Shown piece after piece: positions 1-8,394 of a stretch of DNA of 64,000 bases. Under the pieces are notes generated by a model. It was given only the letters and a program-made list of their open reading frames with translations. It searched no databases and was not told the origin of the DNA. The translations under genes were made by a program, and so were the position numbers. The stretch comes from DATFDN01 sp963756545. Lineage in GTDB: Bacteria > Pseudomonadota > Alphaproteobacteria > Acetobacterales > Acetobacteraceae. Numbering within the stretch: position 1 is the first letter of the stretch; each line of letters begins with the position of its first letter. The DNA is taken from the NCBI GenBank assembly GCA_963756545.1, contig CAVWNY010000006.1:1-64000 (forward strand), in the 5' to 3' direction.

Positions 1-704
1 GTGAGGGAGGCACGTACAACATCGGGGTTGTTGCCGTCGCTTCCCCGAAATTGGCGGATTTCGCGCGCCAGATCCTCACTGCCCGAGGCCAATTTAGCCC
101 GGACCCCGCTTTGGCCGGAGATCTTTCCAAGCTCTATCAGGACAAAATGCAGTTGCTCCAGGACTTCGGTGTACGACGACTATTCGACGAACAGGGCCTG
201 CCGGTGATCGTATCGTTCGCCCAGTGGGGGTCGGCGTATCGCGGCAACGATGCGTCGCTCGCGACCGCTTACCGCGAAGCGGCGCGTACCCAAGCGACCC
301 TGACCGCGGATGCCCAAATCTCGGATTTCCTAAACGGGACCGCCGAGTTCGACCGAGAAGGCAGCAAAGGCCAGAATCAGGAGACAATCGCATCCACGCT
401 GCCCGACAGCGTCAGCGAAAGCGATCCAAAAGCGATCCTCGATTCCGTGAAAAAGAGGATCAAAAGCAGGTCATCCGTGAACATTGTCGGACTGCGTACG
501 TTGCGCACCTGGACGGCCCGGCATCCCGCTTCCAAAACGCCGATCATCGGCGTGATCCGCATCTGGTCCGCCGCTTCGGAGCAGGGAATGCGCGCATTGA
601 ACGAAAGCCATTCCGTGCAGCCAGCAACCGCCCCCGCGCAGGAAAAGCATGGCGCTCCCGTGATTACCGAGAGCCGCTCGTTGATGAAGGCGTCGGACTT
701 CTGA
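1..704 (+). CDS. Conserved hypothetical protein, 5' truncated (CsgG-partner)
   Basis: The reading frame is open from base 3 (reading EGGTYNIGVVAVASPKLADF), so the gene starts upstream of the window; the TTG at 51 is not a convincing start. The last ~230 residues are visible: a compact domain with a hydrophobic strand (LPVIVSFAQWGS) and a polar C-terminal tail. No catalytic motif is recognised. It ends TGA at 702-704, overlapping the ATG of the CsgG-like gene by one base, so the two are translationally coupled and probably act together. From memory it resembles a domain of unknown function (DUF6844 type) seen beside csgG-like genes; this was not checked. Confidence 0.75.
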   Translation, partial: EGGTYNIGVVAVASPKLADFARQILTARGQFSPDPALAGDLSKLYQDKMQLLQDFGVRRLFDEQGLPVIVSFAQWGSAYRGNDASLATAYREAARTQATLTADAQISDFLNGTAEFDREGSKGQNQETIASTLPDSVSESDPKAILDSVKKRIKSRSSVNIVGLRTLRTWTARHPASKTPIIGVIRIWSAASEQGMRALNESHSVQPATAPAQEKHGAPVITESRSLMKASDF

Positions 705-1906
705 TGAGAAACATGCTTCGCATGGCGCTCGCCGCGATCGCGGTGAGCGTTCCCGTTCTCGCGCACGCGGACCCGGTCGTGGTGGAGGCGGACGGCGGCG
801 GTCCCACTCGGCAGGCCGCGGTGGCCGAGGCGCTGGTGGAGGCCATTCAGCAGTTGACGGGTGTCGCGGTCGCCGCCGTCCAGGAGATGAGCACCGCGAT
901 GGCGAGCGCCTCAGGTCCGGATGGGTCGTCCGCGACGCTGACCGAGAAAAGCCAGGGCGAGGTGCTCCGAAAAAGCAACGGGATTGTCCGAAGCTACCGC
1001 ATTCTTTCCCTGAACGAGGATGAACCGGCGCACTTCATGGCGCATCTTTCCGTCACCGTCGAAAAATTTCAAGCGAAGGGCCTCGGCAACGACAGCCGCC
1101 GCCGCATCGCCGTCGGGGGCTTCACCGAACCGGCGGGCGCGCGCGGTCTGGGTGCGATGCTCCGCGATCGAGTTACGGCCGCACTGACCCAGACGCGCCG
1201 CTTCGCGGTGGTGGACCGCGTCAACGACGCCGCGTACGCGCAGGAGATGACCGCGCTCGCGAACGCGCCGGCCGCGGAGCGGGTGCGGGTGGGGCAGGTG
1301 ATCGGGGCCGATTACGTCCTGGTCGGGGTGATCCGGCAGGCCAGCGTCAGCCGCAGTGATGAAACCATCGAACTGACGGGCGAGCGGGTGCGCTCCGCCT
1401 CGTCCGCGATCGAGGCCGATTTCCAGGTGCTCGACATCGCGACCCGCCAGGTGAAATGGGCTGATACGGTGCGATTCTCGACAGGCGGAGACGCCCTCAA
1501 TGGCCTTGTCGCGCGCGCGGCCGAACGCATCGCCGAGAATGTCGCCCAGACCATCTACCCCATGCGCCTGATCAAGTTTGATGACCCGAACGAACTCATC
1601 ATCAACCAGGGCGGCACGTCGCTGCGCCCCGGCCAACGCTTCCGGGCGATGATCATGGGGGACCAGCTGACGGATCCCTACACCAATGAGCCGCTTGGTC
1701 AGGCGGAACGAGAATTCGGGACCATCGAGGTTCAGCGCGTGGACCCGAAGATCTCCTACGCCAGGCTTGTTTCCGGCCGCCTGCCGGCGACCGGCAGTGA
1801 AATCGTCCTCCGCCCCGCGACCGCGGCGGCCTCTGTCAGGCGAGCGGCTGCCCACGCCAGCGCGACAAGCACACGCCCGGTTGTGAAGCTTCCTGGCGAT
1901 CCATAA
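704..1906 (+). CDS. CsgG/HfaB-family exported protein
   Basis: 400 aa. Residues 1-22 form a signal peptide (hydrophobic core LAAIAVSVPVLAHA) with no lipobox cysteine. The N-terminal part (VVEADGGGPTRQAAVAEALVEAIQQLTG) looks like the duplicated-residue region of LPP20/CsgG-type proteins. The central part (RRIAVGGFTEPAGARGLGAMLRDRV, then VVDRVNDAAYAQEM and GADYVLVGVI) is the CsgG fold that precedes secretion channels or binds cell-envelope partners. The start was chosen at the TGATG overlap with the upstream gene. True CsgG is a lipoprotein pore; absence of a lipid-attachment Cys makes a soluble periplasmic or accessory role more likely. Family assignment is fairly safe, function is not. Confidence 0.8.
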   Translation: MRNMLRMALAAIAVSVPVLAHADPVVVEADGGGPTRQAAVAEALVEAIQQLTGVAVAAVQEMSTAMASASGPDGSSATLTEKSQGEVLRKSNGIVRSYRILSLNEDEPAHFMAHLSVTVEKFQAKGLGNDSRRRIAVGGFTEPAGARGLGAMLRDRVTAALTQTRRFAVVDRVNDAAYAQEMTALANAPAAERVRVGQVIGADYVLVGVIRQASVSRSDETIELTGERVRSASSAIEADFQVLDIATRQVKWADTVRFSTGGDALNGLVARAAERIAENVAQTIYPMRLIKFDDPNELIINQGGTSLRPGQRFRAMIMGDQLTDPYTNEPLGQAEREFGTIEVQRVDPKISYARLVSGRLPATGSEIVLRPATAAASVRRAAAHASATSTRPVVKLPGDP

Positions 1907-1936
1907 TCAACGAGCGCCGGTCGGGGGCGTGCCGGT

Positions 1937-2677
1937 TCACTCCCGCACACCCTCCCGCGTGTAGAGCCAAGCTTTCACCAGCGCCTCGACGCTGTCGTCG
2001 AAGTCTGCGCGCGGTCCCTCCGCGAACATCGTTCCCGTTCGCAGCACATACACATGATCCGCGATGTCGAGCGCGCCCCGGATGTTCTGATCGACCAGCA
2101 GCACCGCCTTCCCCGCGCGCGCCAGATCCTGGATCAGCGCGTAGATGCGCGCGGCGGTGCGGGGCTCGATGCTGGCGGTCGGCTCGTCGATCAGGAACAC
2201 CGCCGGGTCGTTCAGCAGGGCGCGCGCGATCTCCAATTGCCGCTGCTGGCCGCCCGACAGCGTGCCGGCGTTCTGCCCGCGCTTCTCGGCCAGGATCGGA
2301 AAGCGTCCGTACGCCGCCTCGATCGCCGCTCGCGCCCGCGCGCGGTCGCGGCGGAAGACCCAGGTACCGAGACGGAGGTTCACATCGACGCTGAGATAGG
2401 GAAACACGCTCGGGCGCTGCGGCAGATAGACGATGCCGCGCGCGCTCATCCGATGCGGAGAGACGCCCGCCAGGGATTCGCCGCCCGCGCGGACCTCCCC
2501 CTGCTCCGGCGCGAGGAAGCCGAACAGCACCTTCAGCAGCGTTGATTTTCCGGTGCCGTTGGGGCCGAGCACGCAACGCACCTCGCCCGGAACGACATCG
2601 ACGGAGACGCCGTGCAGGATGTGGATGCCGGGCAGGTAGCCCGCGACCAGGTCGCGCGCGGAGAGGGCGGCGTTCAT
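1937..2677 (-). CDS. LIV-type ABC transporter ATP-binding protein (LivF-like)
   Basis: 246 aa cytoplasmic ATPase of a branched-chain amino-acid-type importer. Walker A GPNGTGKST at residues 38-46, Q-loop near Q87, signature LSGGQ at 140-144, Walker B FLIDEP at 161-166, and a late His/Asp region (LLVDQN) as in LivF. Its ATG overlaps the TGA of the LivG-like gene (ATGA), placing it last in a five-gene minus-strand operon. The substrate cannot be deduced; this family also moves urea, amides and aromatic acids. Confidence 0.93.
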   Translation of the reverse strand: MNAALSARDLVAGYLPGIHILHGVSVDVVPGEVRCVLGPNGTGKSTLLKVLFGFLAPEQGEVRAGGESLAGVSPHRMSARGIVYLPQRPSVFPYLSVDVNLRLGTWVFRRDRARARAAIEAAYGRFPILAEKRGQNAGTLSGGQQRQLEIARALLNDPAVFLIDEPTASIEPRTAARIYALIQDLARAGKAVLLVDQNIRGALDIADHVYVLRTGTMFAEGPRADFDDSVEALVKAWLYTREGVRE

Positions 2678-3393
2678 GCCTCCCCCGTGTAGGCGCGCAC
2701 CACGTCCTGGTTGTCCCGCACCTCGGCGACCGGCCCGTCGGCAATCTTCTCGCCGCGCGACATGACGACGAGGCGCAGCACCAGGCGCTGGATCGCCTCC
2801 AGATCATGATCGACGATCACGAAGGTCCGCCCGTGGGCGTGCAGCGTCTGGACGAGCGTGATGATCTCGTCGCGCAGAAAGGGGTTCACCCCGGCGAACG
2901 GCTCGTCGAGGAACAGGATCGCCGGCTCCAGCATCAGCGCGCGGCCCAGTTCCAGCAGTTTTTGCTGCCCGCCCGAGAGATTTCGCGCCGGCTGTCCGGC
3001 TAGGGCGGCGAGGTTGAGGAACTCCAGATGCCGCCAGGCGTCGCGCATCGCGCCAGTGCGCGACGAGCCGGCGCGGGCGAGGCCGGGGACGAGCATGTTC
3101 TCCAGCACGCTCATGCGGCTGAAGAGCTGCGTGATCTGGAATGTGCGCCCGACGCCGCGCGCGGCGAAGCGGTCGGCCGGCAGTCCGTCGGCGCGCTGCC
3201 CGCGCAGCCGGATGTGTCCGGCACTCGGGGAGAGGTGGCCGGTGAGCAGGTTGATGGTGGTGGTCTTGCCCGATCCGTTCGGGCCGATCAGGCCCACGAG
3301 CGAACCTTGCTCGACGGCGAAATCCAGCGCGCGCACGGCGACGATGCCGCCGAAACGGCGCGTCAGCCCGGCGGCCTCGATCAGCGCGCTCAC
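2674..3393 (-). CDS. LIV-type ABC transporter ATP-binding protein (LivG-like)
   Basis: 239 aa ATPase partner of the LivF-like protein. Walker A GPNGSGKTT at 37-45, LSGGQ at 139-143, Walker B ILFLDEP at 159-165, switch His in VIVDHDLEAI. The C-terminal extension ending VVRAYTGEA is typical of LivG. Start GTG at 3393 chosen because it overlaps the permease stop as GTGA and gives a LivG-like N-terminus (SALIEAAGLTRRFGG); the longer open frame upstream is a shadow of the permease gene. Confidence 0.93.
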   Translation of the reverse strand: MSALIEAAGLTRRFGGIVAVRALDFAVEQGSLVGLIGPNGSGKTTTINLLTGHLSPSAGHIRLRGQRADGLPADRFAARGVGRTFQITQLFSRMSVLENMLVPGLARAGSSRTGAMRDAWRHLEFLNLAALAGQPARNLSGGQQKLLELGRALMLEPAILFLDEPFAGVNPFLRDEIITLVQTLHAHGRTFVIVDHDLEAIQRLVLRLVVMSRGEKIADGPVAEVRDNQDVVRAYTGEA

Positions 3394-4340
3394 CGCGCCG
3401 GCCCGATCGCCGGGCGGCGGCGCAAGGCCAGGACGCGCCGCGCCTGCTGCCAGGCCAGTGCCAGCAGCCCGTTGCGGGCGAAGCGCATGGTCAGCAGCAG
3501 CAGCGCGCCGAACAGCACCAGCCGCCACTGGCCATAGGCGCGCAGCGCCTCCACCAGCACCTCGACCGACAGGGCGCCCAGCACGGCGGCGGGCAGGCTC
3601 TCCGACCCGCCGATGACCGCCATCGCGACGACCAAGCCCATCTGATCGACCGAGCCGATGTCGGGGGTCAGCATCCCGATGTAGTGGGCGTAGAAGGCCC
3701 CGGCGAGGCCGGCGAAGCTGCTGGAAATCGCGAAGGCCAGGATGCGAAAGCGCACCACCCGCACGCCGGCCGCCGCCGCCGCCTGCTCGTTCTCGCGGAT
3801 CGCGCGGAAGAAGAGGCCCCAGCGGGAGGCGAGCATCCAGCCCAGCGCGGCCAGGGTGAAGCCGAGCAGAGCCAGCGCCACCAGATAGTACGGGATGTCG
3901 GAGCGACCGTGGAACAGCGTGGCGGCCTGAAGCCCGCCCGCACCGCCGGTGATCTCGTTCTCGGTCGTGAGCACGATCCGCAGCACCTCGGAGAAGGCGA
4001 GCGTGAAGATCGCAAGATAGGGGCCGCGCATCCGCAGGCAGATCCCGCCGATGCCGGCGCCCACCACCATGCAGAGCGCGACGGCGGCGAGTGCCGCGAG
4101 CGGGATCGGCAGGCCGGCATCCTGCACGAGCAGCGCCGAGGCGTACGCGCCCAGCGCGACGAAAGCCATGTGGCCGAACGAGAACTGCCCGGCGTAGCCG
4201 ACCAGCAAGGTCCAGCTCGCGGTAACGATGGCGTAGAAGATCGCGAGAATCCCGACGGTCAGCCAATAAGGGTCGGCGACCCACGGATAGGCCAGTGCGA
4301 CCAGCGTGACGGCGGCCCAGATCGGCGCGGCGGGACGCAT
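3390..4340 (-). CDS. LIV-type ABC transporter permease (LivM-like)
   Basis: 316 aa integral membrane permease with about eight to nine hydrophobic segments and the LivM landmarks GYAGQFSFGHMAF near residue 50 and the cytoplasmic coupling segment FFRAIRENEQAAAAAGVRV near 180. It pairs with the LivH-like permease one base upstream. The arginine-rich C-terminal tail (RRVLALRRRPAIG) obeys the positive-inside rule. Start ATG at 4340 sits one base after the LivH stop. Confidence 0.92.
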   Translation of the reverse strand: MRPAAPIWAAVTLVALAYPWVADPYWLTVGILAIFYAIVTASWTLLVGYAGQFSFGHMAFVALGAYASALLVQDAGLPIPLAALAAVALCMVVGAGIGGICLRMRGPYLAIFTLAFSEVLRIVLTTENEITGGAGGLQAATLFHGRSDIPYYLVALALLGFTLAALGWMLASRWGLFFRAIRENEQAAAAAGVRVVRFRILAFAISSSFAGLAGAFYAHYIGMLTPDIGSVDQMGLVVAMAVIGGSESLPAAVLGALSVEVLVEALRAYGQWRLVLFGALLLLTMRFARNGLLALAWQQARRVLALRRRPAIGPAR

Positions 4341-4341
4341 G

Positions 4342-5244
4342 CTATTCCATCGCGACGTGGGTGCGGCCGAACAGGCCGGTCGGACGGACCAGCAGGACCA
4401 CCATCAGCACCAGCAGGCTGAACGCCTGCGCGTAGCTCAATCCCCGCGTCGGGTCGGGGAACAGCGCGACAAACAGGCTCTCCGACACGCCGAGCAGAAG
4501 TGCTGCGATGATGCTGCCGCCCACCGATCCCATGCCCCCCAACACGACGATCGCGAACGCCTGCGTGTCGGGCACCAGTCCCATCGAGGGCGACAGCGCG
4601 TAGATCGGCCCGACCAGCGCGCCCGCTCCGCCTGCGAGCGCCCCGCCCACGGCGAAGGCGAGCGTGTAGGCCAGCCGGTCGTTGATGCCGACGATCGCCG
4701 CGGATTCGCGCGACTGGCTGACCGCGTTCAGCGCCTGCCCCCAGGCCGAGCGCGCCAGGAACAGCAGCAGCGCGACCAGCAGCGCGAGCCCGGCGCCGGC
4801 GGCGAACACGCGGTCCCATGTCATGATCACGTCGCCCGCGACCAGCGCGCCCGGCCAGAACGAGGGCGGGCGCAGTGGGAACGGTCCGAAGACGATGATG
4901 GCGAGGTTGCGCAGAAGGATGGAGATGCCGAAGGTGACGAGGATGCCGTAGTCGCCCTTGCGCTCCGTCGTCGGGCTGTAGAGCGGCGAGAGCAGCGTGC
5001 GCTCCAGCGCGACCGACAGCGCGAAGGCGAGTCCCATCGCCACCAGCACGGCGGGCAGGGGCGGGATGGCGAGGAGGGTGATGACGAAATAGCCGAAATA
5101 GCCCCCCATCATGTAAATCTCGCCATGCGCGAAATTGACGATCTTCAGGATCGAGAAGATCACGGTCAGCCCGGCGGCGATCAGCGCGTAGATCACGCCG
5201 ATGACCAGCCCGTTGAGGGTCTGGGTCAGCAGATAGCTGGTCAT
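4342..5244 (-). CDS. LIV-type ABC transporter permease (LivH-like)
   Basis: 300 aa permease with about eight membrane segments. LivH hallmarks: ALIAAGLTVIFSILKIVNFAHGEIYMMGGY near the N-terminus and the loop NAVSQSRESAAIVGIN that contacts the ATPase. ATG at 5244 (MTSYLLTQTLNG) was chosen over the longer frame because upstream codons run into a palindromic intergenic repeat and read as low-complexity PSRKGRGS. First permease gene of the operon, downstream of the binding protein. Confidence 0.92.
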   Translation of the reverse strand: MTSYLLTQTLNGLVIGVIYALIAAGLTVIFSILKIVNFAHGEIYMMGGYFGYFVITLLAIPPLPAVLVAMGLAFALSVALERTLLSPLYSPTTERKGDYGILVTFGISILLRNLAIIVFGPFPLRPPSFWPGALVAGDVIMTWDRVFAAGAGLALLVALLLFLARSAWGQALNAVSQSRESAAIVGINDRLAYTLAFAVGGALAGGAGALVGPIYALSPSMGLVPDTQAFAIVVLGGMGSVGGSIIAALLLGVSESLFVALFPDPTRGLSYAQAFSLLVLMVVLLVRPTGLFGRTHVAME

Positions 5245-5260
5245 CGGCGTGCGGGTGCCC

Positions 5261-5368
5261 GCGACCCCTCCCCCGACTCCTCCCGCAAGGGGAGGGGAGG
5301 AGCAAGAAGCGGCGGGGCGCCTTCTACTCCCCCTCCCCTTGCGGGAGGGGGCTGGGGGGAGGGGTCGC
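5261..5368. repeat. Inverted pair of CCCCTCCC/TTGCGGGAGGGG palindromic units
   Basis: A left arm (5261-5301, core CTCCCGCAAGGGGAGGGG) and a right arm (about 5328-5368, core CCCCTTGCGGGAGGGGG) are inverted copies of each other, separated by about 26 bases. Each arm itself contains the CCCTCCC..GGGAGGG palindrome. The same unit recurs at 22262-22297 and 33915-34012, always between genes. It is a REP-like element; here it lies between the binding-protein gene and the LivH gene, where it could temper expression of the permeases relative to the binding protein. Confidence 0.88.
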
Positions 5369-5383
5369 GGGACACCGAATCCA

Positions 5384-6694
5384 TCAGCCGACCGGCTTGT
5401 ACACGTAATCCACCGTGGCGAGCGCCCGCGGCCACAGGATCGGGGCCGCATCCACCGGCTGCTTCTGCTCGGTGTATTGGATGATGGTCAGCGGGGCCTG
5501 CATGAACTGGTGGTAGTGCCACGCCTCCGTCTTGTCGGTGGCAAAGGCGTATTGCCCGCGCGTGCCGACCCACTTGGTGGATTCCAGCGCATGGATGATC
5601 GCCCCCGGGTCGGTGCTGCCGGCGGTGCGGATGGCATCGAACAGCAGCCACGCGCCGTCGTAGCTCTCCATCACAGCGCCGGTGGTGTCGGCGTTGTATT
5701 TCTTCTTGAACGCGGCGGTGAAGGCGCGGGTCTTGTCATTCCAGGCGGCGTGCGGCAGGCCGACATTCTCGGTGCAGAGCCCGACGCCGGATGCGCCGAC
5801 GTTCTGCCAGAAGGTGGGGTCGACCGCCGAGCCGCCGGAGTTGTACATGCCGCATTTCGCGGTCGGCGCGAAGCCGAGATCATGGGCCTGACGGATCAGG
5901 TCGTAGGCGCCCGCCTCCGAGAACTCGGTGCAAAAGAAATCGTAGGGCGGGGAGGTGCTCTTGTAGCGCAGGATCTGCGCGGTGAAATCGGTCAGATTGG
6001 GGTCCGCGTCCACGGTGGAGAACGGAATGCCCTTGGCCTTGAGTTGCTCGCTCATCGCGATCCGTGCTGCGAGGCCCACGTCGTTCTTTTCCGCCAGCAG
6101 GGCCACGTTCTTGAAGCCGGCGGCGCCCATCCACTGGCCGATCATCGTGTCGATCAGCGACACCGCGGTGGAGTTGCGGAATACCTCCGGATAGCCCTTG
6201 GCCGTGACCTGATCAGACCACACGTCGCAGGCCATGAAGGGGATGCCGTAGCGGTGGAACACCTCCATCTCGGCGAGCGCGACGGGACTGTGGAACTCCC
6301 CGAAGGCCGCGACGATCTTGTTCTCCTGGACCAGCCGCTCGGCGGCGGCGCGGCCCTCGGCGGGCTGGCCGCGGGTGTCGGCGAACACGATCTGCACGGG
6401 GCGGCCGAGCAGCCCGCCTTCGGCGTTGATCTCATCGACCGCCATCTGCGCGGCGTTCTTCATCAGGATGCCCTCGGCATAGCCGCCCGGCGGCGACAGC
6501 GGCCCGACCCAGCCGATGACGATGGGCGCGCCTTTGGGCGTCCCCGCGGGCGCGTCGGCGGCGCGGGCGCGGCGTCCGAGAGCGGGCAGCACGGCCGACA
6601 GCGCGGCGGTCGCCAGCGCGTCCCGGCGGGTCAGTCCGAAAGGCAGCCGCGCGCTGCCCGGTCCCCGGCGGCGATCCTCGTTGTCGTAAGTCAC
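5384..6694 (-). CDS. ABC transporter substrate-binding protein, LIV type, Tat-like signal
   Basis: 436 aa periplasmic type I solute-binding protein (LivJ/AmiC fold): GAPIVIGWVGPLSPPGGYAEG opens the mature domain, followed by AAQMAVDEINAEGGLLGRPVQIV. The N-terminus carries a twin-arginine motif (LTRRDALATA, RR at 23-24) and hydrophobic core ending RARAA, so Tat export is likely. Start GTG at 6694 was chosen for the strong Shine-Dalgarno AGGAAGGGG nine bases upstream. First gene of the minus-strand transporter operon. The ligand is unknown. Confidence 0.9.
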   Translation of the reverse strand: MTYDNEDRRRGPGSARLPFGLTRRDALATAALSAVLPALGRRARAADAPAGTPKGAPIVIGWVGPLSPPGGYAEGILMKNAAQMAVDEINAEGGLLGRPVQIVFADTRGQPAEGRAAAERLVQENKIVAAFGEFHSPVALAEMEVFHRYGIPFMACDVWSDQVTAKGYPEVFRNSTAVSLIDTMIGQWMGAAGFKNVALLAEKNDVGLAARIAMSEQLKAKGIPFSTVDADPNLTDFTAQILRYKSTSPPYDFFCTEFSEAGAYDLIRQAHDLGFAPTAKCGMYNSGGSAVDPTFWQNVGASGVGLCTENVGLPHAAWNDKTRAFTAAFKKKYNADTTGAVMESYDGAWLLFDAIRTAGSTDPGAIIHALESTKWVGTRGQYAFATDKTEAWHYHQFMQAPLTIIQYTEQKQPVDAAPILWPRALATVDYVYKPVG

Positions 6695-6842
6695 GGCGAT
6701 ACCCCTTCCTTCCCCGGCGTCTTGGCGACGCCGTTGCAAGGATAGAAAGGTGCCGGGGGATTGAACAGCCGGAGAGTTGGGCGGCTCGTCGCGAAGCGCG
6801 GTTTGCGTCCCGCCGCCGGCTTCGCTATAGGCGGCCCGCTGA

Positions 6843-6918
6843 TCCCGGATAGCTCAGTTGGTAGAGCAAGCGGCTGTTAACCGCTGGGTCGCAGGTTCGA
6901 GTCCTGCTCCGGGAGCCA
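6843..6918 (+). tRNA. tRNA-Asn (anticodon GTT)
   Basis: 76-nt cloverleaf with encoded CCA. Acceptor stem tcccgga (6843-6849) pairs with tccggga (6908-6914), then G and CCA (6916-6918). The anticodon arm gcggctGTTaaccgc gives GTT, reading Asn codons. D-arm (agctcagttggtagagc) and T-arm (gcaggttcgagtcctgc) are canonical. No phage integrase or direct repeat of its 3' end is seen nearby. Confidence 0.97.
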
Positions 6919-6973
6919 GCAGTTTCATGTTCAGCCCGGATTGGCCCGGATGTGCCCGAAGGGGCGCGCCCGC

Positions 6974-7270
6974 TCACCCCCCGCTGATCGCTGTCATGAC
7001 CAGCACCTCCGCACCTTGCGAAAGGCGTGTGTCCAGTGTCGCGCGCTCGCCCTCGACGAAGATGTTGATGTGGCGGCGAATGCGGGGTGTCGAATCGCGG
7101 ATGCGGTCGCGCATTCCAGGCCAGCTTGCGTTCAGCGCCTCGATCACCTCGGAGACAGTCGAAGCAGAGAGCTGGACGCAGCGTGGGGAGCCCGGGAACA
7201 ACGCCACGAGGGCGGACGGGAGCGTCACCAGGACCTGCGGCACCGCGGGCGAAGGCGCGTCATCCGGCAT
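6974..7270 (-). CDS. MoaD/ThiS-family ubiquitin-like sulfur-carrier-type protein
   Basis: 98 aa beta-grasp protein ending in the diagnostic C-terminal Gly-Gly (VLVMTAISGG), as in MoaD, ThiS and other sulfur carriers activated by adenylation. The stretch INIFVEGERATLDTRLSQGAEVLVM matches the MoaD-type core. Strong GGAGG Shine-Dalgarno. It is the last gene of a minus-strand run, directly behind a BNR-repeat protein. No moaE or adenylating enzyme is nearby, so involvement in molybdopterin is not implied. Confidence 0.85.
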   Translation of the reverse strand: MPDDAPSPAVPQVLVTLPSALVALFPGSPRCVQLSASTVSEVIEALNASWPGMRDRIRDSTPRIRRHINIFVEGERATLDTRLSQGAEVLVMTAISGG

Positions 7271-7293
7271 CGTGATTCCTCCGCGGGCGCTGC

Positions 7294-8376
7294 CTATTCC
7301 TCGACCAGCAGGGTTTCCACCGAAAGGATCGCCGGCAGGTGCTGCGCGACGCAGGCCCAGCTATCGCCCTCGTCGGCACTGGCGAACAGCGCGCCGGTGT
7401 TCGTGCCGAAGTAGACTCCGGCCGGGTCGAGCCGGTCGGTTGCCATGGCTTGGCGCAGCACGCCGAAGAAGGTGTTGGTCTGCGGCAGCCCGTCGCGCAG
7501 CGGCTGCCAGGTGTCGCCACCATCGCGTGTTCGCCAGACCGCGGCCTTGGCCTCGGGCACGTATCGCCCGGCGATGTCGCCGTTCAGCGGCAGCAGATAG
7601 AGCGTGGCCGGATCCCTCGGATGGACGGCGGCGGGAAAGCCGAAGGTCGAGGGCAGCCCGGCTTCGATACTGTCCCAGCGCCGTCCGCCATCCTCGCTGC
7701 GATACATGCCGCAGTGGTTCTGCTGATAGAGGCGATCGGGCTTTCCCGGGGCCATCACCAGGCAGTGCACGCACTGGCCGTATTCCGGATATTTGCTGTC
7801 ATCGGGATTGTAGTCGGCCCGCGTGCCGCGGTTGCGGGCTTCCCACGTCGTCCCGCCATCTTCCGTGTGGAACACGCCGGCGGCGGAGATGGCGACCCAG
7901 AGCTGCTTCTCGTCGTCGGGGTGCGGAACGAGCGAGTGCAGGATGAGCCCGCCCCCACCCGGTTGCCAGTGCGGCCGGGACGGGTGGCTTTGCAGTCCGG
8001 CGATGTGCTGCCAAGACCCGCCGCCATCGTCGCTGCGGAACAATCCGGCGGGCTCGACGCCGGCGTAGAGGCATCCCAAGCCCGGCGCCACGCTCCAGAC
8101 CGACTTGATCGGGGCTTCTCCGGCCGCGTATGCCAAGCCCTCGCTCGAATGCGTCCAGGTCGCGCCGAGATCGGCGGATTTCCACACGGCGGGGCCGAAC
8201 CATTCGTTGCCGCCGCCGCCATAGATCGTGCCGGAGGCGGCATCGGCGACGACGTGGTTCATCGGCCATGTCTCGCAGAACGGGCCGCGCAGTTCCCACG
8301 AACGCCGCGCGGCGTTGCCATCGAGGATGAACGCGCCCTTCTTCGTCCCGAGCAGGACGAGCACTCTCTTCGTCAT
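7294..8376 (-). CDS. BNR/sialidase-like repeat protein (WD40/YVTN-type propeller)
   Basis: 360 aa beta-propeller-like protein with repeated Asp-box motifs (KSADLGATW, RSDDGGGSW, HTEDGGTTW, RSEDGGRRW, RTRDGGDTW, ASADEGDSW), about six to seven blades. No signal peptide is visible, so it is probably cytoplasmic, unlike secreted sialidases, and sialidase catalytic residues are not evident. ATG at 8376 was preferred over the GTG one codon earlier because GGAGG sits six bases upstream. Lies 23 bases ahead of the MoaD-like gene; the pairing recurs in bacteria from memory, but its role is unknown. Confidence 0.85.
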   Translation of the reverse strand: MTKRVLVLLGTKKGAFILDGNAARRSWELRGPFCETWPMNHVVADAASGTIYGGGGNEWFGPAVWKSADLGATWTHSSEGLAYAAGEAPIKSVWSVAPGLGCLYAGVEPAGLFRSDDGGGSWQHIAGLQSHPSRPHWQPGGGGLILHSLVPHPDDEKQLWVAISAAGVFHTEDGGTTWEARNRGTRADYNPDDSKYPEYGQCVHCLVMAPGKPDRLYQQNHCGMYRSEDGGRRWDSIEAGLPSTFGFPAAVHPRDPATLYLLPLNGDIAGRYVPEAKAAVWRTRDGGDTWQPLRDGLPQTNTFFGVLRQAMATDRLDPAGVYFGTNTGALFASADEGDSWACVAQHLPAILSVETLLVEE

Positions 8377-8394
8377 CACGGCCTCCGCTCGCGT

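Noticed and set aside
5245..5451. N-terminal extension of the LivH-like ORF
   Set aside because: It translates palindromic repeat sequence and has no homology to permeases.
6843..6990. tRNA-Asn as an integration site
   Set aside because: No repeated tRNA 3' end, integrase or mobile cargo was seen downstream.
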